Positions 1 to 5,832 of a stretch of DNA of 64,000 nt are shown piece by piece. The first letter of the stretch is position 1. Each line of letters begins with the position of its first letter. The stretch is taken from the NCBI RefSeq assembly GCF_039541815.1, contig NZ_BAABGY010000002.1:186001-250000 (forward strand). Direction: 5' to 3'. The notes below the pieces were generated by a model, which ran no database searches, was not told where the DNA came from, and was given only the letters and a program-made list of their open reading frames with translations. Source of the DNA: Flavisolibacter amylovorans (lineage in GTDB: Bacteria > Bacteroidota > Bacteroidia > Chitinophagales > Chitinophagaceae). The position numbers and the translations under genes are program-made.

Positions 1-59
1 GCGCATGCCCCGACCCGAGGCCCCACCCTGCCTGTTAGCGCATACGCGTTACCGATAGC

Positions 60-92
60 AGCCCGGCCCCGGAAGTGGTACCGGGCTTTTTT
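60..92 (+). terminator. Intrinsic terminator before the first small gene
   Basis: AGCCCGG (60-66) pairs with CCGGGCT (81-87) and is followed by a T run to 92. It would end a transcript entering from the left of the window. The next gene starts 33 bp later, after a short A-rich leader. Confidence 0.65.
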
Positions 93-125
93 GTGTCGCT
101 ATTGATAACCGTTAAAACAACAGGT

Positions 126-422
126 ATGGAAACAGGAAGGTATTGGGTGATCACCCGCTCGGGACGAAAGTTCCTCGTAGAGGAATGGGGCAGCAACCAC
201 GTGCAGTGGGGCGACCTCGATCCCGCCACGAAAAAGCTGCACAAGGTGCGCGTAAAGGACGTAGAAGAAATTGGTGCCCACAACAGCATCATCAGCAAGG
301 AGCGCGGATTCAAGAACATCTGTTTTCTCACCCCGGGCACCTCGGCGCTCGGCTACATCGACCTCATCGACGACTCGGGCGTTGAGCGTATCGAAAGCGC
401 CGACGTTCAGTATGTCGACTAA
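126..422 (+). CDS. Small unknown protein at the head of the RNA-repair island
   Basis: This encodes a 98-residue soluble protein starting METGRYWVIT; I do not recognise the family. The ATG at 126 is preferred over an upstream in-frame start because the upstream part would run through the terminator at 60-92, and because an A-rich leader typical of this genome lies just before it. The protein is a mix of short beta-like segments (YWVITRSGRKFLVEEW, FKNICFLTPG) with no signal peptide or membrane segment. It lies on the same strand as the slipin, AAA+ ATPase, YkuK-like protein and RtcB, so a role in the same RNA-handling system is plausible but unproven. Confidence 0.6.
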   Translation: METGRYWVITRSGRKFLVEEWGSNHVQWGDLDPATKKLHKVRVKDVEEIGAHNSIISKERGFKNICFLTPGTSALGYIDLIDDSGVERIESADVQYVD

Positions 423-596
423 AAGTTGTCTTTGAACCGGTCGCTCCGCTCCTTTTCGTCAGGCGTTAGGCGTGAAGCGTGGGCGGAAGTGCCTGGCATG
501 AGTCGTTTTCTGCTCATTCCGCAACCGCGTTTATGCATCATTATGCTACAAGAAGGTATTGATTTAGCGACAGCGTAAATAATAAAGGAGGTCATC

Positions 597-680
597 ATGA
601 AGTTCCTCATCGCGGTGCTTGCCGTGCACTGGCTGCTGCAACGACTGCTGCCGGTGAAGCGCGGGGCCGCCAACGAATAA
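597..680 (+). CDS. 27-residue hydrophobic small protein
   Basis: A very short frame with an unusually strong ribosome binding site (AAAGGAGG at 584-591, about 5 nt before the ATG). The product starts MKFLIAVLAVHWLLQRLLPV and ends with a short basic tail. It is one hydrophobic helix of about 18 residues, so a single-pass or membrane-associated microprotein. Strong Shine-Dalgarno sequences are uncommon in this window, which supports real translation. The function is unknown. It lies just upstream of the tRNA-like RNA and the slipin gene, and membrane tethering of the slipin complex is one speculative role. Confidence 0.45.
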   Translation: MKFLIAVLAVHWLLQRLLPVKRGAANE

Positions 681-820
681 AGCTGCACTGCAGCAACAAG
701 CTTCCTTAACGGGAAGAAGGGTATCAGCGATCGGAAGCCCGGACCAGGCGTGGGTTTCTGTATGGCCCCGCAGTGCGGCGTCGCCTCGGCGTCCGTATGC
801 TGCCGGCACCGGTACTGTGC

Positions 821-905
821 CCTCCATAACCTGTGGGTCGAAGGTTCAACTCCTTCTGGCGCTGAAAACGCCATAGCTCAGTGGTAGAGCAACAGACAAC
901 CTGGG
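821..905 (+). ncRNA. Circularly permuted tRNA-like RNA (Y RNA/YrlA-like topology)
   Basis: All parts of a tRNA body are present, in permuted order. In tRNA numbering, reading 5' to 3': anticodon-stem 3' strand CTGT (831-834), variable loop GGGTC (835-839), T arm GAAGG-TTCAACT-CCTTC (840-856), acceptor 3' strand TGGCG (857-861), a 7-nt cap CTGAAAA, acceptor 5' strand CGCCA (869-873), T8 A9 (874-875), D arm GCTC-AGTGGTA-GAGC (876-890), A26 and anticodon-stem 5' strand ACAG (892-895). Tertiary-contact bases fit: T8-A14, G15 (881) with C48 (839), G18 G19 (883-884) with T55 C56 (846-847). CATAA at 825-829 resembles the CAU-AA of a Met anticodon loop. The loop-capped acceptor and open anticodon stem match what is known of the tRNA-like module of YrlA-type Y RNAs. 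The RtcB gene lies 5 kb downstream. The 5' and 3' ends of the RNA are not defined. Confidence 0.65.
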
Positions 906-1212
906 TTCGATTCCCAACCTGGCTTGAAACACCAGTTCTGGTAGAGAAGCGCTCAACACGCTTGCGGAGACGGTCGCTCCACAAAGGCCGACAACAAGGA
1001 GCCCGGCGCGTTTTCCGGATGTGCATCACCGTTAGGTTGCTGTACGTCGCCCGGGAAGCTGCCAGCGGCCGGATCGCCGGCCTGCGCTTACGCCCGCTGC
1101 CTGTCGTTGTTCACCCGCTCCCGGCAGGGGTGGATCCGGCAGCCGGCCCGCCGCGGCGCAGGAGGAGCCGGCCCCGCAACCGCCTGGGTGGAAACGAAGC
1201 CGGGCTCTTTTA
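902..1212 (+). ncRNA. Structured RNA tail with tRNA-arm-like hairpins
   Basis: Directly after the permuted tRNA body comes a T-arm-like hairpin TGGG-TTCGATT-CCCA (902-916). Next are ACCA-GTTC-TGGT (931-942), AAGCG-CTCAACA-CGCTT (947-963, a 5-bp stem with a 7-nt loop carrying T33 and CAA like an anticodon arm) and GGAG/CTCC with a 7-nt loop (966-980). GAGCCCGGC (999-1007) is perfectly complementary to GCCGGGCTC (1199-1207), which is followed by TTTT and could close or terminate the transcript 27 nt before the slipin ATG. No convincing protein is encoded on either strand here. Read as a long structured RNA this is inference; the hairpins are visible. Confidence 0.4.
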
Positions 1213-1238
1213 TTACGAATGATTAAAACAGAGATACG

Positions 1239-2339
1239 ATGAAAAAGGTACGCATCGCTGCCGGACAGGCAGCACTGGTTTTCCGCAACGGCCACTACCG
1301 CCGCTTCCTTACCGAGGGGGTGTACTGGCTGTGGGCTTTCGACCAGGTTATGATCTACGACCGTGCGCAGCCCTTCGTGCCGGCACAGGAACTCGCCCTC
1401 CTGCTCCGCGACGAAGCACTGGCGGCCGAACTGGACGTGGTGGAAGTGAAAGACGGGCACATCGCGCTCCAATACACCGGCGGACTGCTCACCGCGGTGC
1501 TGCAGCCTGGTCGCTACGCGTTCTGGAAGGGGCTGATCGACTACCGCTTCGTGTTCGTCGACCTGACGAAGATCGACATCACCGAGCCCATCGACCGGGC
1601 AACGCTTACCGGCAAGCTGGTAGCGCCCTATGTGCGGGCCAACACCGTGGAAGCTTACGAGCGCGCCGTGCTCTTCGTAGACGGTAAGTACGTGGGCCAG
1701 CTGGAGCCCGGTGTGTACCTGTGGTGGAAGAACGCGATCCCGATCCAGGTGGGAAAGGTCGACACGCGGATGCAGCAGCTCGAGCTCAACGGCCAGGAGA
1801 TCCTGACCCGCGACAAGGCCATGCTGCGCGTGAACGCCTATGCCCGATACGCGGTCACCGACATCGAAAAGGCGCTCCTCGAAAACAAGGAGCACGAGCG
1901 CCAGCTTCATGTGCAGGTGCAGCTCGCGCTGCGGGAGTACATCGGCGGCTACGGCCTCGACGAGCTCCTCGAGAAGCGCAACGACCTCGCCCCCAACGTG
2001 CTGGGCTCGGTGCTGGCTATGGCGGCCGGTCTCGGTGTGGTAGTAGAGCACTTCGGTATCCGCGACATCATCCTGCCTGGCGACGTGAAGGAGATCATGA
2101 ACAGCGTGCTCCTCGCGGAGAAGAAGGCGCAGGCCAACAGCATCATGCGCCGCGAGGAAACGGCGAGCACCCGTAGCCTCCTCAATACGGCGAAGCTGAT
2201 GGAGGAGAACGGCATGCTGTTCCGCCTCAAGGAAATGGAATACGTGGAGAAGATCGCCGAGAAGATCGGCAGCATCTCCGTGGGCGCGCAGGACGGTGTG
2301 CTGGAACAACTCCGCACGCTCCTCGTGCCGCGCAAATAA
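1239..2339 (+). CDS. Slipin/SPFH (band 7) family protein of the RtcB cluster
   Basis: This 366-residue protein belongs to the SPFH/stomatin-prohibitin superfamily. Members usually form ring- or cage-like oligomers that scaffold partner proteins. The N-terminus (MKKVRIAAGQAALVFRNGHY) lacks the hydrophobic hairpin of membrane slipins, so this one looks soluble. The middle has the band-7 pattern (RDKAMLRVNAYARYAVTDIE, near residues 190-210). The C-terminus has the Ala/Glu-rich helical segment (LLAEKKAQANSIMRREETAS, near residues 290-310). Band-7 proteins are a known neighbour of RtcB in bacterial RNA-repair loci, and rtcB lies 3.5 kb downstream on the same strand. The start is preceded by an A-rich leader. 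A strong terminator follows 4 bp after the stop. Confidence 0.85.
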   Translation: MKKVRIAAGQAALVFRNGHYRRFLTEGVYWLWAFDQVMIYDRAQPFVPAQELALLLRDEALAAELDVVEVKDGHIALQYTGGLLTAVLQPGRYAFWKGLIDYRFVFVDLTKIDITEPIDRATLTGKLVAPYVRANTVEAYERAVLFVDGKYVGQLEPGVYLWWKNAIPIQVGKVDTRMQQLELNGQEILTRDKAMLRVNAYARYAVTDIEKALLENKEHERQLHVQVQLALREYIGGYGLDELLEKRNDLAPNVLGSVLAMAAGLGVVVEHFGIRDIILPGDVKEIMNSVLLAEKKAQANSIMRREETASTRSLLNTAKLMEENGMLFRLKEMEYVEKIAEKIGSISVGAQDGVLEQLRTLLVPRK

Positions 2340-2343
2340 GCAA

Positions 2344-2373
2344 GACCGGGCGGGTACGCCCGCCCGGTCTTTT
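2344..2373 (+). terminator. Strong intrinsic terminator between the slipin gene and tRNA-Lys
   Basis: A perfect 11-bp stem, GACCGGGCGGG (2344-2354) with CCCGCCCGGTC (2359-2369), has a TACG tetraloop and is followed by TTTT. The tRNA begins only 4 nt later, so the tRNA either has its own start or is processed from read-through RNA. Confidence 0.85.
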
Positions 2374-2376
2374 CAC

Positions 2377-2452
2377 TGGCCCGTAGCTCAACCGGCAGAG
2401 TACGTGACTCTTAATCACGGGGTTGTGGGATCGTAGCCCACCGGGCCAACCA
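2377..2452 (+). tRNA. tRNA-Lys(CUU) with encoded CCA and an atypical T-loop
   Basis: A full 76-nt cloverleaf can be drawn: acceptor TGGCCCG/CGGGCCA (7 perfect pairs), discriminator A and encoded CCA (2450-2452); D arm GCTC with G18 G19; anticodon stem CGTGA/TCACG with loop CTCTTAA (anticodon CTT, Lys); T stem GTGGG/CCCAC. The T-loop reads ATCGTAG, so A54 and T58 replace the near-universal T54 and A58, a swapped version of the reverse-Hoogsteen pair. That oddity and its place between the slipin gene and the rest of the RtcB cluster suggest a specialised or decoy tRNA rather than the main lysine tRNA; this is inference. Confidence 0.75.
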
Positions 2453-2456
2453 GAGA

Positions 2457-2490
2457 GGATCTCAGATCACGGATCTGTGATTTCAGATTT
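2457..2490. repeat. GATCTCAGATC-type intergenic repeat
   Basis: Imperfect direct and inverted copies of GATCTCAGATC/GATCTGTGATT lie just after the tRNA. The same word family recurs near 5566-5596, 30828-30858, 30975-31000, 31126-31157 and 35394-35428. Confidence 0.6.
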
Positions 2491-2604
2491 AAGAAAAGAA
2501 GTAAACCGAATCAAAATGAAGAAGACGGAACTGTTCGTAATGACCCCAGGCAAACCGCTGCAGCCGCGGCGCTGCAGCCATTCATGGCTACACAAGCGAT
2601 CATT

Positions 2605-3351
2605 ATGGACAACAAACGGGAACAACATGAGGACACCGATATCGGGTGTTACCGGCTTCGATCAGAGCGGCGCAGGAAGCGCGACCGGATCGGGGCGATA
2701 GAAAAGCAATTGCGTTCGCTCGACAAGCGGCGCTGGGAGCTCAACGCACAACGGAGGGCACTGCCCTTCATACCCCTGGAGCCACCGGTGCAGAAGGGGT
2801 GGATCCGGTACTTCGTAGTACGCGACGATGTGGCGCGCAGCGACAAAGGCGCGTTTTACGAAGGGCTGCTCGCGAAGCTGAACACGCGCGACTGGAGCTA
2901 CCGCAAAGACTTCCGCGTGCGGGGCAGGTGCCACGGTAAGAAGGTCTACCTGGTGAAAGACCAGAGCCTGCGGGAGTGGCACGAGTGGGAGTTTTTCAGG
3001 CAAGGCTTCACCGATGCCGAGGCGCGCTGCTTTTATGCGGAGGATCGTTACGACCGGCACAGCGGACGGCTCTACCGGGTCTTTGTATTCAGCGAGCCGT
3101 GGCGATACGTGCTGCAGGTGCGTCCGAATATCATCGACAAGGTGCGGCTCACCGACCCGGAGCTGGAGTCGGAGGAGCAGCGCCTCGAAAACAACATCTT
3201 TCGAAATGCACTGGACCGGCAGATACAAAAGGTACTCGACGGCGCTGTATACCGCTGGCGCGACTATGCGCCAAAGCCGTGGGAAGGGCACCCGTATAAA
3301 CACTGGCCTACGGGCCGGATACTGGATCGGATAAAAGAAGAATCAGAATGA
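2605..3351 (+). CDS. Unknown basic protein of the RtcB cluster
   Basis: About 248 residues; an in-frame ATG at 2584 would add seven more and the choice is uncertain. The first 60 residues are highly charged and probably helical (RSERRRKRDR, KQLRSLDKRRWELNAQRR). They are followed by a compact domain rich in aromatic and basic residues (WIRYFVVRDD, near residue 70; YRVFVFSEPWRYVLQVRP, near 160). A second charged helical stretch and a W/P-rich tail (RWRDYAPKPWEGHPYKHW) complete it. There is no signal peptide or membrane segment. The family is not recognised. Its basic, aromatic character would suit nucleic-acid binding, and it sits between the tRNA-Lys and the AAA+ pair, so an RNA-related role is a reasonable guess only. 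Confidence 0.6.
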   Translation: MDNKREQHEDTDIGCYRLRSERRRKRDRIGAIEKQLRSLDKRRWELNAQRRALPFIPLEPPVQKGWIRYFVVRDDVARSDKGAFYEGLLAKLNTRDWSYRKDFRVRGRCHGKKVYLVKDQSLREWHEWEFFRQGFTDAEARCFYAEDRYDRHSGRLYRVFVFSEPWRYVLQVRPNIIDKVRLTDPELESEEQRLENNIFRNALDRQIQKVLDGAVYRWRDYAPKPWEGHPYKHWPTGRILDRIKEESE

Positions 3352-3389
3352 CCGCAGCACCTGTGCTGCACCAAACAAAGGAGGTAACT

Positions 3390-3806
3390 ATGCTTGCACG
3401 ACTTTTCCGCCGCCGGATCGCAACGCCGGCCGGCCTGTTCAATGGCGCCTTTTTCGACGTGCGCACCCTGTTCGTACTCGAGCACGACGAGCTGCCCTCG
3501 GTATGCCTCGTGGCCGACATCGACGGCGCACGTGCGTACGCCTTCCTGAACGAGCGCATCGGCGCGCACGTGGAGCGGACCTACCAGCATACGCACTTCG
3601 ACCACGAAGAAGGAAAGCTGCTGTTCACGAGCACCATCTACGTGCTGCCCGGCAAGCGCATGATCGAGGTCGGGGCCAAGTACGTAGAAGTACTGCACGC
3701 CGGCGACTTTCACTTTGCGCACAGCCTCGCGAAGGAGCTGGCCGCCTTCAGGCTTTCGCCGCGCGAAGCGCCCATCGGCTTTGTGCGCAACGGGAACCTC
3801 AATTGA
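3390..3806 (+). CDS. Stand-alone paralogue of the AAA+ protein's N-terminal domain
   Basis: A 138-residue protein. The ATG at 3390 is chosen because a strong Shine-Dalgarno (AAAGGAGG) lies 6 nt upstream. It aligns along most of its length with residues 14-120 of the ATPase encoded next: FNGAFFDVRTLFVLEHDELP matches LDGRFLDSKTLYLHRFGRLP, ARAYAFLNERIGAHVE matches EKAYGPFRERFGHLIE, and YVEVLHAG matches YSELLHDG. It lacks any ATPase motif. It is separated from the ATPase gene by 37 bp and is probably co-transcribed with it. The likely role is a partner, adaptor or regulatory subunit of the ATPase; this is inference from the homology. Confidence 0.7.
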   Translation: MLARLFRRRIATPAGLFNGAFFDVRTLFVLEHDELPSVCLVADIDGARAYAFLNERIGAHVERTYQHTHFDHEEGKLLFTSTIYVLPGKRMIEVGAKYVEVLHAGDFHFAHSLAKELAAFRLSPREAPIGFVRNGNLN

Positions 3807-3843
3807 AACAAGAACGAATCATCACGATTAAAAGAACCATCAA

Positions 3844-4914
3844 ATGGACCAACTGATAAGCCAGCGGCACTTCAACGCCGGCAGCGTACTCGATGGCCGG
3901 TTTCTCGACAGCAAGACGCTGTACCTGCACCGCTTCGGACGCCTTCCGAACCTGTACGTGGTCGAGCGCATCAACGCGGAGAAGGCCTACGGCCCGTTCC
4001 GGGAGCGCTTCGGACACCTTATCGAAGACGAATACCAGTATCGCAACTATGATAAGGGGCGGAAGCGGTTCGAGTTCGACGAGACCTTCTTTATCCTGAA
4101 GAACGGCTGTATCGTGTTGCTCGATACCTATTCGGAACTGCTCCACGATGGCACGCAGGAGGCCTTCGTCAACGAGGCGGCCGCCTTGCTGAGCAGCTTC
4201 CGCGAGCGCAGCAAGCGGCAGCCCCGGGAGATCAACCTCATCGTGCGCGGCGCCTCGGGATTGCAGCTGAAGGCCATGGAGATCAGGCCCGCAAAGCTCG
4301 ATGTGGACCTTTTTTACGAGGCGGATTTCGCGCCGGTAGACGCCGTGATCCGGAAGCGCCTCGGAAGGAAAGACGACAAGGGCATCGTGTTGCTCCACGG
4401 CCTGCCGGGAACGGGAAAGACGAGCTACCTGCGCTACCTCGTAGGCAAGATCAACAAGCGGGTCCTGTTTCTGTCGCCCAACGTGGCGGGGAACCTTACC
4501 GATCCCAGCTTCATCGACCTGCTGGTAGACAATCCTAACACGGTGCTCGTGATCGAGGATGCGGAGAACGTGCTCATGGACCGGCGGGCGAACAGCCAGT
4601 CCGGGGTGTCGAACCTGCTCAACATTTCCGATGGCCTGCTCGCCGACTTCCTGAACGTGCAGCTCGTGTGCACCTTCAACAGCCCGGTGGCGCTTATCGA
4701 CGCGGCACTGCTGCGCAAAGGGCGCCTCATTGCCCGCTACGAGTTCGGCAAGCTGGGCGCCGAACGGGCGCAACGGCTCAGCGATCACCTCGGGTTCAGG
4801 AGTCGCATCACGCGGCCCATGACCGTAGCCGAGATCGCCGGGCAAAGCGAGCCCCAGCTGCCGGAGCAACGCGTCGAGGTCATCGGCTTCCGATCGGCAG
4901 TGCTGGACAACTGA
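3844..4914 (+). CDS. BCS1-like AAA+ ATPase with its own N-terminal domain
   Basis: A 356-residue protein with two parts. Residues 1 to about 125 form a family-specific domain shared with the preceding small protein. Residues about 180-330 form an AAA+ ATPase: Walker A GLPGTGKT (186-193), Walker B TVLVIEDAE (233-241), sensor-1 TFN (277-279) and arginine residues in LLRKGRLIARYE (289-300). The short single AAA module and the VLVIEDAEN pattern resemble BCS1-type ATPases. There is no membrane segment. The gene follows its N-domain paralogue and precedes a YkuK-like gene and rtcB. By analogy with other AAA+ proteins it probably remodels a protein or RNA-protein complex in the RNA-repair island. 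Confidence 0.8.
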   Translation: MDQLISQRHFNAGSVLDGRFLDSKTLYLHRFGRLPNLYVVERINAEKAYGPFRERFGHLIEDEYQYRNYDKGRKRFEFDETFFILKNGCIVLLDTYSELLHDGTQEAFVNEAAALLSSFRERSKRQPREINLIVRGASGLQLKAMEIRPAKLDVDLFYEADFAPVDAVIRKRLGRKDDKGIVLLHGLPGTGKTSYLRYLVGKINKRVLFLSPNVAGNLTDPSFIDLLVDNPNTVLVIEDAENVLMDRRANSQSGVSNLLNISDGLLADFLNVQLVCTFNSPVALIDAALLRKGRLIARYEFGKLGAERAQRLSDHLGFRSRITRPMTVAEIAGQSEPQLPEQRVEVIGFRSAVLDN

Positions 4915-4933
4915 GCAGCGAGAAAGAACGCGG

Positions 4934-4949
4934 CCCCGAAGCTTCGGGG
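4934..4949. repeat. 16-bp perfect palindrome
   Basis: CCCCGAAGCTTCGGGG lies 20 bp after the ATPase stop codon. As RNA it would form a short hairpin, but no T run follows, so it is not a standard terminator. Confidence 0.6.
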
Positions 4950-5076
4950 TGATGGTCCAAATGATTTACGCCGATGAGCTATATCCGTGCCCATCTTGTA
5001 GCATCCGTTCTATCCGTGTTCCTTCTCTCTGGATCCTGAATCAAAACAAACACACAACCAAGCAAAACAAAATGAC

Positions 5077-5562
5077 ATGAACCGGGTACACAAATGGCGG
5101 CGGCTGGATGGCAGGCCCATCCGGCGGCCCATCGAAGAAGAAGTAAGAATGACGATCCTGAAGGAGCTTGCCTGCGGCCACCAGTTGCAGGTAAGCATCG
5201 GCACCGACAGCCAGGTGAAAGGCGGCGACACGGCCTTCGCCACGGTGATCGTATTTCTGCGGAAAGGAAAGGGCGGATTTCTCTTCATCAGCTCCGAAAC
5301 GTTGCGGCGGCCCATGACCGTGAAGGAGCGGATGCTGGAAGAGGTGGCGCGGAGCATCGAGGTGGCCTACGCCCTTGCGGATGTGTTTGCGCGGTACGGC
5401 CTCCCCGTGGAGGTGCACGCCGACATCAACCCCGACCCCAAATTCCGGAGCAACGAGGCGCTGAAGGAAGCCATGGGCTATATCATGGGCATGGGCTTCG
5501 CCTTCCGGGCCAAACCGCACGCCTTCGCCTCTTCGAGCTGCGCGAATAAGATCGTGCAGTAA
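5077..5562 (+). CDS. YkuK-family RNase H-like protein (DUF458)
   Basis: A 161-residue protein recognised as the YkuK/DUF458 family, predicted to have an RNase H-like fold. Diagnostic segments are IGTDSQVKGG (near residue 41), where the Asp fits a metal-binding position, HADINPDPKFRSNEALKEAM (near 114-133) and FRAKPHAFASSSCANK near the C-terminus. No activity has been established for the family as far as I know. A nuclease or nucleic-acid-binding role is inferred from the fold. Its position between the AAA+ ATPase and rtcB suggests it trims or recognises RNA substrates for the ligase. The ATG at 5077 follows an A-rich leader. Confidence 0.75.
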   Translation: MNRVHKWRRLDGRPIRRPIEEEVRMTILKELACGHQLQVSIGTDSQVKGGDTAFATVIVFLRKGKGGFLFISSETLRRPMTVKERMLEEVARSIEVAYALADVFARYGLPVEVHADINPDPKFRSNEALKEAMGYIMGMGFAFRAKPHAFASSSCANKIVQ

Positions 5563-5596
5563 GATGTGAGATCCCAGATCGAGGATCTCGGATCTG

Positions 5597-5680
5597 GATT
5601 TCAGATTTCAGATTTCAGATTTCAGATTTCAGATTTCAGATTTCAGATTTCAGATTTCAGATTTCAGATTTCAGATTTCA
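5597..5680 (+). repeat. Twelve tandem copies of GATTTCA
   Basis: A perfect 7-bp tandem array, 84 bp long, in the gap between the ykuK-like gene and rtcB. It is preceded by GATCTC-type words. Such an array is prone to slippage and may vary between strains. The same word in inverted form appears around 30326-30352 and 30530-30560. Confidence 0.95.
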
Positions 5681-5832
5681 ACGGAACTTGTTAAGGTAGT
5701 TCATTTCCAGGTCGGCGCATGAAGCAATAAGTGCACGAATATTGAACCGGATAGCACATATCTGTAAAGACTGACTGATCTGTAAACGACCCTTACCAAT
5801 AGACCAATAAACAAATAGACAAATAGACGCAA

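Noticed and set aside
870..924. A normal tRNA lacking an anticodon arm (GCCATAG...CTGGCT)
   Set aside because: Only four acceptor pairs form and no anticodon arm fits between the D and T arms. The permuted reading of 831-895 uses more pairs and keeps the tertiary-contact bases, so it explains the sequence better.
1032..2309. Long open frame on the minus strand over the slipin gene
   Set aside because: Antisense shadow of a GC-rich gene: the plus frame has clear SPFH homology, the minus frame has no recognisable protein and odd composition.
5566..5680. CRISPR array upstream of rtcB
   Set aside because: The repeat is a 7-bp tandem word without spacers, and no cas genes are present in the window.
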